From positions 1-6,241 of the forward strand of contig CADCPP010000137.1 of assembly GCA_902803355.1 (NCBI GenBank): a stretch of 6,241 nucleotides of DNA, in the 5' to 3' direction. Under the pieces are notes generated by a model. The model made no database searches. It had not been told where the DNA came from and worked only from the letters and a program-made list of their open reading frames with translations. A program made the translations under genes and the position numbers. Below, piece by piece: positions 1-5,150 of the stretch. How positions within the stretch are numbered: position 1 is the first letter of the stretch; every line of letters begins with the position of its first letter. Source of the stretch: an uncultured Lachnospiraceae bacterium (GTDB lineage: Bacteria; Bacillota; Clostridia; Lachnospirales; Lachnospiraceae).

Positions 1-1
1 C

Positions 2-496
2 CTTGGAAAGATTGGCGTCAACACGGCCAAGATCCTGAACGCCCTGAACATGAAAGTCATCGCGTATGACGCGTTCCAGAGCGAGATCGGAAAGACCGTG
101 GCAGAGTATGTGGATCTGGATGAGCTCCTTGCGAAGTCCGATTTCATCTTCCTCCACTGCCCGCTGTTCCCTTCCACGCAGGGCATTATCAATAAGGACA
201 ATATCGCCAAGATGAAGGACGGTGTGATCCTCATCAACAACAGCCGCGGCCCGCTGGTCGTGGAGCAGGATCTGGCGGACGCTCTTAACTCCGGAAAGAT
301 CGCATGCGCGGCCGTGGATGTGGTTTCCACTGAGCCCATCAAGCCGGACAATGTTCTTCTCACCGCGAAGAACTGCATCATCACGCCACATATCTCTTGG
401 GCGACCAAGGAGGCGCGCGAGCGCATCATGCAGACCACTGCGGACAACATCAAGGCCTTCCGGGAAGGAAAGCCGATTAATGTAGTGAATAAGTAA
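2..496 (+). CDS. D-2-hydroxyacid dehydrogenase, glycerate dehydrogenase/hydroxypyruvate reductase type (5' truncated by window edge)
   Basis: This is the C-terminal 164 residues of a cytoplasmic NAD(P)-dependent D-isomer-specific 2-hydroxyacid dehydrogenase, which interconverts a 2-oxo acid and its D-2-hydroxy acid. The frame is open from base 2, so the gene starts outside the window; the first internal ATG (base 50) is not the true start. The visible part begins inside the nucleotide-binding fold (LGKIG, the second half of a GxGxxG loop), with an acidic residue after the second strand (IAYDAF). The catalytic triad is present: Arg in NNSRGPLV, Glu in STEP, and His in TPHISWA. The Trp after the catalytic His and the C-terminal GKPINVVN are typical of glycerate dehydrogenase/hydroxypyruvate reductase subfamilies. 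The exact substrate is inferred only. The gene ends at a bidirectional terminator. It is clearly diverged from the second dehydrogenase at 2546-3493, so the two probably differ in substrate. Confidence 0.9.
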   Translation, partial: LGKIGVNTAKILNALNMKVIAYDAFQSEIGKTVAEYVDLDELLAKSDFIFLHCPLFPSTQGIINKDNIAKMKDGVILINNSRGPLVVEQDLADALNSGKIACAAVDVVSTEPIKPDNVLLTAKNCIITPHISWATKEARERIMQTTADNIKAFREGKPINVVNK

Positions 497-506
497 TAAG
501 CAAGCG

Positions 507-539
507 AAAAAGGACCACGGGTGACGTGATCCTTTTTTT
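507..539. terminator. Bidirectional intrinsic terminator
   Basis: An A-tract, a stem (GGACCAC at 512-518 with GTGATCC at 526-532, one mismatch), a 7-nt loop and a run of seven T form a rho-independent terminator for the dehydrogenase on the plus strand. Read on the minus strand the same hairpin is followed by five T, so it can also stop transcription arriving from the dehydratase gene at 647-2350. The position between two convergent genes agrees with both roles. Confidence 0.85.
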
Positions 540-540
540 G

Positions 541-622
541 GTATGCGCGCCATGGGCGCGCTCTAACGGGTGTAAGTCCCGAACACGCCCAGGTAGTGGG
601 AAGTGTATAGCTGAACAGCAAG
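541..622 (+). mobile_element. Group IIC intron remnant, 5' part of domain I only
   Basis: The segment starts with GTATGCGCGCC, close to the GTGYG start of group II introns. It continues with a GC-rich hairpin (545-561) and then ATGGGCGCGCTCTAACGGG and TGTAAGTCCCGAAC, which matches in order and spacing the domain I start of group IIC introns as I recall it for the Oceanobacillus iheyensis intron. AGTGGGAAG and AGCAAG follow, also familiar from this region of such introns. Homology fades near 622; there is no intron-encoded reverse transcriptase and no domain V here, so this is a dead fragment. It begins one base after the T-tract of an intrinsic terminator, the preferred insertion site of group IIC introns. 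Identification rests on memory of the family, not on a search. Confidence 0.65.
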
Positions 623-646
623 CGTCACCCGTGCAACCATCCTTCA

Positions 647-2350
647 TTACATCTCGTGAGGGCGCTTGAGCACGGCGCCTTTGTCTGCGGAAGTTACGAG
701 GTAGGAATAGCGGTCGAGCCAAGGGGTTCTGTCCTTGTGTACGTGCTTGACTTCTGCGAGTCTCCGCTGGACCTCTTCGTCCGGTACGCACAGCGTCAAT
801 GTGCGGTTGTTGATGTCGATGATGATCTTATCGCCTTCCTGCACCGCACCGATCGGGCCGCCTGCAGCCGCTTCCGGAGAAACGTGGCCGATGACCGGGC
901 CGCGGGAAGAGCCGGAGAAGCGTCCGTCCGTGATCAGCGCGCACATCTCGTCCATGCCGCGTCCCACGATGAGGCTGGTGACCATATGCATCTCTCTCAT
1001 ACCGGGGCCGCCCTTGGGGCCTTCGTACGTGATGACCAAAATATCGCCCTGCTTGATCTGATCGCCGGAAACCGCCGCGCATGCTTCTTCCATCGAATGG
1101 AAGATCCTGGCGCGTCCCTCGAAGTAGTACATGCTCTCTTTGCAGCCGCTCTTCTTGATGACGGCGCCGTCCGGGGCAAGGTTGCCGTGCAGGATCGCGA
1201 GGCCGCCCTCGTCCTTCTTCGGAGCGGACAGCGGGAAGATTACGTCGTTTTCCACAAGCGGTACATTTGCGAGGTTCTCGCCGACAGTCTTACCTGTCAC
1301 GGTAAGAACGGAGGTGTCCAGCTTGGACTCGATCGCCTTCATAACAGCAGGGATGCCGCCGCACTCCTCCAGATCATACAGCGGGTGCGCGCCGGAGGGC
1401 TTGATATTGCAGATGTAGGGAACCACGCGGCTGATCTCGTCGAAATCCGCGAGCGTGACATCCAGGTCCGCCTCATGGGCGATCGCCGGAACATGGAGCG
1501 TCGAGTTTGTGGAAGCACCCATGGCCATGCCGACCGCGATCGCGTTGCGGAGCGCGCCTTTGGTCATGACCTTGCGGGCTGTCAGGTTCTCAGCGACCAT
1601 CTGCACGATGCGTCTGCCGGACTCCTTGGCGATGCGCGCTTTTTTGGCGCTGACGGCGTGGGCCAGTCCGCATCCCGGAAGTGCCATGCCGAGGATCTCG
1701 GTGAAGCAGCTCATGGTGTTGGCGGTTCCCAGCATGGAACATGTGCCGACGCCGGGCAGCGCGCATTTTTCCGCTTCCATCAGGTCATCAACGGTCATGT
1801 TGCCCATCTGGGTCTTGCCGATCAGTTCGCGCATGTCGGTGAGGGTAAGGGTCATATCCTTGTATTTACCGGGCATCATGGGGCCGCCGGGAACAAAGAT
1901 CGCGGGAATGTCGAGGCGCATTGCGGCCATCAGCATGCCGGGCACGATTTTGTCGCAGCCGGGCATCATGACCATGGCGTCAAACCTGTGGCCCTCAACC
2001 ATCGACTCGATGGTGTCCGCGATCAGCTCTCTGCTGGGCAGGGAGTACTGCATGCCGATGTGGCCCTGGCAGATACCGTCGCAGAGCGCGATCGTATTGA
2101 ATTCCCTGGGGACGCCGCCTGCTTCCCAGATTCCCTGCTTCACATAGTCGGCCAGGCCTTTCAGGTGGAAGTGGCCGGGCACCATCTCTGTAAAGGAATT
2201 GACGACAGCGATGAGCGGCTTATGGAGGTCCTCCTCCTCAAGGCCGGTGCTGTAAAGAAGCGCGCGGTGTGCGCTTCTCTCGATCCCGTTGGTCAGCATT
2301 CCGCTTCTGTAATCCTTAAAATGCATTCTCGCTTCATCTTCTTTTTTCAT
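647..2350 (-). CDS. ilvD: IlvD/Edd-family dehydratase (dihydroxy-acid or sugar-acid dehydratase)
   Basis: A 567-residue cytoplasmic iron-sulfur enzyme that removes water from a 2,3-dihydroxy acid to give a 2-oxo acid. The whole length matches the family. Cluster cysteines are visible at C90 (ALCDGICQGH), C132 (MPGCDK) and C204 (VGTCSMLGTANTM); K134 is the likely carbamylated lysine that helps bind Mg. GPKGGPGMREM (444-454) and ITDGRFSGSSRGP (473-485) form the C-terminal active-site part, with S479 or a neighbour as the probable catalytic serine. Three cysteines suggest a [2Fe-2S] type. The start is supported by GGAGG (2359-2363) 8 nt upstream. The best-known member makes branched-chain 2-oxo acids, but no ilvB, ilvC, ilvE or leu gene is nearby. 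The neighbours (two hydroxyacid dehydrogenases, an RraA-like lyase, a LysR regulator) fit a catabolic sugar-acid dehydratase better. The symbol names the family; substrate is unproven. It has its own promoter with a presumed LysR site. Confidence 0.9.
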   Translation of the reverse strand: MKKEDEARMHFKDYRSGMLTNGIERSAHRALLYSTGLEEEDLHKPLIAVVNSFTEMVPGHFHLKGLADYVKQGIWEAGGVPREFNTIALCDGICQGHIGMQYSLPSRELIADTIESMVEGHRFDAMVMMPGCDKIVPGMLMAAMRLDIPAIFVPGGPMMPGKYKDMTLTLTDMRELIGKTQMGNMTVDDLMEAEKCALPGVGTCSMLGTANTMSCFTEILGMALPGCGLAHAVSAKKARIAKESGRRIVQMVAENLTARKVMTKGALRNAIAVGMAMGASTNSTLHVPAIAHEADLDVTLADFDEISRVVPYICNIKPSGAHPLYDLEECGGIPAVMKAIESKLDTSVLTVTGKTVGENLANVPLVENDVIFPLSAPKKDEGGLAILHGNLAPDGAVIKKSGCKESMYYFEGRARIFHSMEEACAAVSGDQIKQGDILVITYEGPKGGPGMREMHMVTSLIVGRGMDEMCALITDGRFSGSSRGPVIGHVSPEAAAGGPIGAVQEGDKIIIDINNRTLTLCVPDEEVQRRLAEVKHVHKDRTPWLDRYSYLVTSADKGAVLKRPHEM

Positions 2351-2465
2351 TTTTGTAACCTCCGTTTTGCTTTCGCTGTTTGGTTCTCAACGGGACTTCC
2401 GTACCCTGTTTCATCATTGAGTATGGTCAAAAAACGCTAAACCCGACTGGTTATCTGTTATCTTA

Positions 2466-2540
2466 AGTATAGTTTGGCAGAGTCTTGGTGTCTAACAGGT
2501 GATATCCGCCGCAAAGGCGTATTCCACAACAAATGATTGT
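2466..2540 (-). promoter_or_regulatory. Dehydratase promoter with LysR-type operator
   Basis: Read on the minus strand: a dyad ACAA-N7-TTGT (2526-2540) followed by GGAA, then the -35 TAGACA (2489-2494, one mismatch to TTGACA), a 17-nt spacer, and the -10 TATACT (2466-2471, one mismatch to TATAAT). Transcription would start near 2459, about 110 nt before the ATG, so the dyad is centred near -75, the usual recognition-site position for LysR-type regulators. The operator lies just past the stop codon of the upstream dehydrogenase. The same layout with identical spacing recurs at 3582-3656 and 5931-6005. No terminator is seen between the two genes, so read-through from the dehydrogenase is also possible. 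Confidence 0.7.
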
Positions 2541-2545
2541 TGGAT

Positions 2546-3493
2546 TTATAACCGTGCAACAAACTCTTTGACTTTTTCGATCATGAAAATTCCGATATCG
2601 ATGGAGGCATCTCTGGTCTGGGCGCCCATGTGCGGTGTCGCAAGGAAATTCTCGCATTCGAAAAGCGGGGAATGAAGGCTGCCATCATCGATGATCCCGG
2701 GGCGTTCCTCTTCGTTCTCCAGAACGTCTGTCGCATAGCCTCCGATCCGGCCTTCCTTCAGCGCCTCGTGCATATCCTTTTCGCTGACGATGCCGCCCCT
2801 GCTCATGTTCATGAGCACTGCGCCGTCTTTCATTTTTGATATAGTCTCCTTGTTGAACATGTGTCTCGTCTCCGGCTTCAGCGGCACATGGATGGAGATA
2901 AAATCCGCGAGGGGAAGCAGTTCCTCGACCGTCATGCCCTTTGCGCCGGCTGCCGCAAACTGTTCGGGCTTAAGGAAAGGATCGTAAGCCAGTATTTCCA
3001 TTCCGAAGACTTTTGCCAGCTCCGCCACGCGGCGTCCGATCCGTCCGAAACCGAGAACGCCCAGAGACTTGCCTTTCAGTTCCCTTCCCATAAATGCCCT
3101 TTTGTTCCAGTTGTGGTTCTGTTTGACATCGTTGACAGCAGTGACCGTTTCACGGCTCATGTTCAGCATCATGGTCAGGGTGAGTTCTGCCACTGCGTTC
3201 GCATTCAGGCCGACAGCATTGTAGACCGCGATCCCTTTTTCTTTGGCGTATTCCATGTCGATGTGGTTTGTGCCTACCGCGCAGACGCCGATCATCTTCA
3301 GGTTTTTCGCCGCGTCCAGGATCTCTTTGTCGATCTGCGGGACCACGCGCATAATGAGGATATCATATTCTCCGATCTGCTCCAGCAGCTCATCGTGGGA
3401 CAGGGTTTTCCCGTTTGTCTCGGTCACATCCATGATTCCCTTCAGTTCCTCTGCGATCCCTTCATATACTTCGTCCGTAATCAAGCATTTCAT
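2546..3493 (-). CDS. D-2-hydroxyacid dehydrogenase (SerA/hydroxypyruvate reductase superfamily)
   Basis: A complete 315-residue cytoplasmic NAD(P)-dependent dehydrogenase of the D-isomer-specific 2-hydroxyacid family, normal in length (about 310-330). An N-terminal substrate-binding part carries CAVGTNHID (71-79). The Rossmann fold has GFGRIG (148-153) and an acidic residue at D171 (LAYDPF), which favours NAD over NADP. The catalytic set is R232 (MSRGGIV), a Glu in the LENEEE stretch (259-263) and H288 (ATPHMGAQT). It lacks the C-terminal ACT domain of long phosphoglycerate dehydrogenases, so a role in serine synthesis is not implied. AGGAGG at 3503-3508, 9 nt from the ATG, supports the start. 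It is divergent from the lysR gene and lies upstream of the dehydratase in the same direction. Likely role: redox conversion of a 2-oxo or 2-hydroxy acid in the same pathway; the substrate is unknown. Confidence 0.92.
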   Translation of the reverse strand: MKCLITDEVYEGIAEELKGIMDVTETNGKTLSHDELLEQIGEYDILIMRVVPQIDKEILDAAKNLKMIGVCAVGTNHIDMEYAKEKGIAVYNAVGLNANAVAELTLTMMLNMSRETVTAVNDVKQNHNWNKRAFMGRELKGKSLGVLGFGRIGRRVAELAKVFGMEILAYDPFLKPEQFAAAGAKGMTVEELLPLADFISIHVPLKPETRHMFNKETISKMKDGAVLMNMSRGGIVSEKDMHEALKEGRIGGYATDVLENEEERPGIIDDGSLHSPLFECENFLATPHMGAQTRDASIDIGIFMIEKVKEFVARL

Positions 3494-3569
3494 GTCCGCA
3501 AACCTCCTGTTTCTTGTTTCGAAGTCAATCGTTTAAATCCAGCAACACGTATTCTGAGAACAATGGCAT

Positions 3570-3597
3570 ATTGTTGATTTAATGTTAGTTCAACAAT
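3570..3597. repeat. Inverted repeat in the divergent promoter region
   Basis: ATTGTTGA (3570-3577) and TCAACAAT (3590-3597) are perfect 8-nt inverted repeats separated by 12 bases. They span the -10 of the dehydrogenase promoter and share their outer TTGT/ACAA with the two flanking operator-like dyads, so the whole stretch 3560-3607 is a continuous string of ACAA/TTGT half-sites. Confidence 0.7.
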
Positions 3598-3656
3598 TCT
3601 ATATTGTCTAACACATATTATCTGCTGTATCGGCTTGTTCCACAATAAAATGTTGT
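3582..3656 (-). promoter_or_regulatory. Dehydrogenase promoter with LysR-type operator
   Basis: On the minus strand: dyad ACAA-N7-TTGT (3642-3656) followed by GGAA, -35 TAGACA (3605-3610), 17-nt spacer and a weaker -10 TAACAT (3582-3587). The nine bases TGTTAGACA are identical to those at the dehydratase promoter, and the distance from the TTGTGGAA element to the -35 is the same (34 nt). Two more perfect ACAA-N7-TTGT dyads lie at 3593-3607, overlapping the -35, and at 3560-3574, just past the presumed start of transcription. The weak -10 fits a promoter that depends on an activator. Confidence 0.65.
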
Positions 3657-3661
3657 ATAAT
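3642..3661 (+). promoter_or_regulatory. Probable lysR promoter -10 fused to the operator dyad (autoregulation)
   Basis: A perfect TATAAT (3656-3661) on the plus strand begins on the last base of the dyad ACAA-N7-TTGT (3642-3656). A -35 is poor: GCTTGT at 17 nt or TTGTTC at 15 nt. A LysR protein bound at the dyad to activate the divergent dehydrogenase would cover this promoter, the classic arrangement for LysR autorepression. The leader to the first ATG is about 90 nt. Confidence 0.5.
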
Positions 3662-3666
3662 AAGGA

Positions 3667-3705
3667 AAAGGTTACCAGCGGGGACAGTCCCCGCTGGTAA
3701 CCTTT
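3667..3705. repeat. REP-like palindrome in the lysR leader (18-bp perfect stem)
   Basis: Two 18-nt arms (3667-3684 and 3688-3705) pair perfectly around a 3-nt loop (CAG), with GGGGACAGTCCCC at the centre. It resembles dispersed repetitive extragenic palindromes with GGGGAC...GTCCCC cores. It sits between the presumed lysR promoter and its start codon. With an A-rich 5' side and only three T at the 3' side, it could partly terminate or stall lysR transcription, but it is not a classic terminator. Confidence 0.75.
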
Positions 3706-3732
3706 GGCAAACATTCGAAACATGCGGACCAA

Positions 3733-3754
3733 AGGGTACCACAGGAGGTACCCT
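3733..3754 (+). promoter_or_regulatory. Hairpin covering the lysR ribosome binding site
   Basis: AGGGTACC (3733-3740) and GGTACCCT (3747-3754) are perfect 8-bp arms around the loop ACAGGA. The Shine-Dalgarno AGGAGG (3743-3748), 8 nt before the ATG at 3757, lies half in the loop and half in the stem. In RNA this would limit initiation at 3757. A second start at 3772 has its own GGAG (3762-3765) with 6-nt spacing outside the hairpin. Confidence 0.6.
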
Positions 3755-3756
3755 CT

Positions 3757-4752
3757 ATGAAGGAGAAATATATGAATATTGATGATCTGGAAGCTTTTGT
3801 GGAGATCACCAAAGATATGAACATGACTGCCGCTGCCAAGAGGATGTATATCTCGCAGCAGACGCTCAGCCTGAAAGTCCAGCGATTGGAAAAGTACTAT
3901 GATACAGCGCTGTTTGAGCGCAAACCGCACCTGCATCTGACATATGCGGGCGAGCTGCTCCTTCAGTCCGCGTCTGTCATTCTGAGAGAGCACCGGGAGT
4001 ATATGAATGCAATCTCGGATATTGCGGAAAATCACGCCGCAAACCTTCGTATCGCGATCACTTCCTCCCGGGCAGGCGCGATTTTTCCTCTGATGATGGG
4101 AGAGTATTCCGATCTATGGCCAAATGTCAGGATCCGCATCGATGACCTCAGCACGCCGAGGTCCCTTCCCCTTCTGTCCAGAGATGAGCTTGACGTTGCA
4201 ATTGTCGTCCCGACAAAGGCAAATCTGATCGAATGGAACGATAAGGTGGAATTTGAGAAAGTGATGCAGGAGAAGACGTATCTCGTAATCTCTTCAGAAC
4301 TCATGGAGGAATATTTTGGCGACCGCGCCGAAGAGATCACACGAAAGTCAAAAGACGGAGCGGACCTCAGGGATTTCGCACAGGTTCCGTTTATCCTGCA
4401 TCAGATGCCGATGAACCTCAGAAAGCTGGCAGACGACTGCTTTGATGCCTGCGGCGTCAAGCCGGTCATTCGGCTCGAAACCACTTCCACGGACCAGATC
4501 CTTGCGCTCTATGACTGCCGGCTCGGGGCTTTCTTCTGCAAAGGGATCCGGATTCCCGAACTGATCACAAATTATCCGGACTGTCTTGCATTTCCGATCA
4601 ATACTCCGGAAGCACTAAAGCAAGAGGATCTCTGCCTGGCAACAAGGCGATATCGCAAAAAAGCGAAACATTTGCAGGATTTTTGTAAGCTTTTCGGGGA
4701 GACCTGTGCAGAAATTGAACGGCTCGCAAAACAAAGCACTCCGGGGGCCTGA
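3757..4752 (+). CDS. LysR-family transcriptional regulator
   Basis: A DNA-binding regulator with the LysR layout. Numbered from the ATG at 3757, an N-terminal winged helix-turn-helix spans about residues 8-65 (MTAAAKRMYISQQTLSLKVQ, then LEKYYDTALFER, then LTYAGELLL). A linker helix follows, then a periplasmic-binding-like effector domain from about 96 (LRIAITSSRAGAIFPLMM) to 310. It is 331 residues from the first ATG and 326 from the ATG at 3772; the second gives the usual LysR opening MNIDDLEAFVEI and has its own GGAG, so it is a serious alternative start. The gene is divergent from the dehydrogenase, the common LysR position next to a target. Three nearby promoters share an ACAA-N7-TTGT operator, which I infer is its binding site; the effector is probably a pathway hydroxy or oxo acid. 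Hairpins lie in its leader and directly after its stop codon. Confidence 0.92.
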   Translation: MKEKYMNIDDLEAFVEITKDMNMTAAAKRMYISQQTLSLKVQRLEKYYDTALFERKPHLHLTYAGELLLQSASVILREHREYMNAISDIAENHAANLRIAITSSRAGAIFPLMMGEYSDLWPNVRIRIDDLSTPRSLPLLSRDELDVAIVVPTKANLIEWNDKVEFEKVMQEKTYLVISSELMEEYFGDRAEEITRKSKDGADLRDFAQVPFILHQMPMNLRKLADDCFDACGVKPVIRLETTSTDQILALYDCRLGAFFCKGIRIPELITNYPDCLAFPINTPEALKQEDLCLATRRYRKKAKHLQDFCKLFGETCAEIERLAKQSTPGA

Positions 4753-4781
4753 GTGAACCAGGGGTCTGACCCCTGGTTCAC
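4753..4781. repeat. REP-like palindrome after the lysR stop codon
   Basis: A perfect palindrome with 14-nt arms around a single central T, core GGGGTCTGACCCC, outer ends GTGAACC and GGTTCAC. It begins on the base after the lysR TGA. There is no T-tract, so it is not a normal intrinsic terminator, though a 3'-end stabilising role is possible. Its right half, TGACCCCTGGTTCA (4767-4780), recurs with one change at 4790-4803, at the exact point where the broken RraA-like gene starts. Confidence 0.75.
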
Positions 4782-4795
4782 TTGCAGGCTGACCC

Positions 4796-5017
4796 CTGGC
4801 TCAGCCCGGCGACGTCATCGTTCTCAATGGCGGCGGCTGCACCAGCCGTGCTCTTTGCGGTGAGATCATGTTCAACTATGCACATTCCAAGGGAATTGCC
4901 GGCTTCGTCCTTGACGGCAGCATCCGCGATGCAGATGCCCTGATCGACCTGCCCTTCCCTGTATACGCAAAGAGCGTAACCCCTCAGGGTCCCTGGAAGT
5001 GCAGCTGCCTTATCTGA
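4796..5017 (+). pseudogene. Broken RraA-like aldolase gene (internal fragment)
   Basis: The plus-strand frame ending at TGA 5015-5017 reads LAQPGDVIVLNGGG, then CGEIM, GIAGFVLDGSIRD and PVYAKSVTPQGPWK, followed by unrelated CSCLI and stop. This matches residues of about 80-146 of the intact RraA-like protein encoded at 5151-5879; by hand count about 40 of 65 positions are identical, so it is a diverged paralogue and not a recent copy. The Glu-X20-Arg-Asp active-site pattern is kept, but the first 80 residues and everything after PWK are missing and no start codon or ribosome binding site is visible. The left end coincides with a palindromic repeat, which probably marks the deletion or insertion point. 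A strong terminator follows at 5061-5096 in the same direction, likely the original end of this gene. It should not give a functional enzyme. Confidence 0.85.
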
Positions 5018-5060
5018 GAGGCGGTTTTGAAGTCCCAGGACCGGAAGATCAGAATAGTGA

Positions 5061-5096
5061 AACGGCCACAGCCCTGAAAGGCTGTGGCCGTTTTTT
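5061..5096 (+). terminator. Intrinsic terminator after the broken RraA-like gene
   Basis: AACGGCCACAGCC (5061-5073) pairs perfectly over 13 bp with GGCTGTGGCCGTT (5080-5092) around CTGAAA, followed by a T-tract on the plus strand. On the minus strand, where the intact RraA-like gene ends 55 nt away, only three T follow, so it would act more weakly there. Confidence 0.9.
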
Positions 5097-5150
5097 GTGC
5101 GAGGCTGAAACCCTCGAAACTGCCGACATGGATCCTTGTGCGATAATTTT

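Noticed and set aside
545..561. GCGCGCC-ATG-GGCGCGC palindrome as an independent terminator
   Set aside because: No T-tract follows on either strand, and it fits as the first hairpin of the intron remnant.
656..2440. Long plus-strand open frame of 594 codons opposite the dehydratase
   Set aside because: It is the antisense shadow of a fully conserved IlvD/Edd gene; its translation has no family signature and no ribosome binding site.
2364..2459. Branched-chain attenuator or T-box in the dehydratase leader (AGGGTACGG looks vaguely like a T-box core)
   Set aside because: No AGGGTGGNACCGCG box, no terminator hairpin with a T-tract and no leader peptide rich in Leu, Ile or Val are seen.
2861..3577. 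Plus-strand open frame opposite the second dehydrogenase
   Set aside because: Antisense to a gene with all catalytic motifs; the peptide is low in recognisable structure and runs into the promoter region.
3667..3705. Hairpin in the lysR leader as a classic intrinsic terminator
   Set aside because: Only three T follow the stem; the palindromic GGGGACAGTCCCC core fits a dispersed repeat better.
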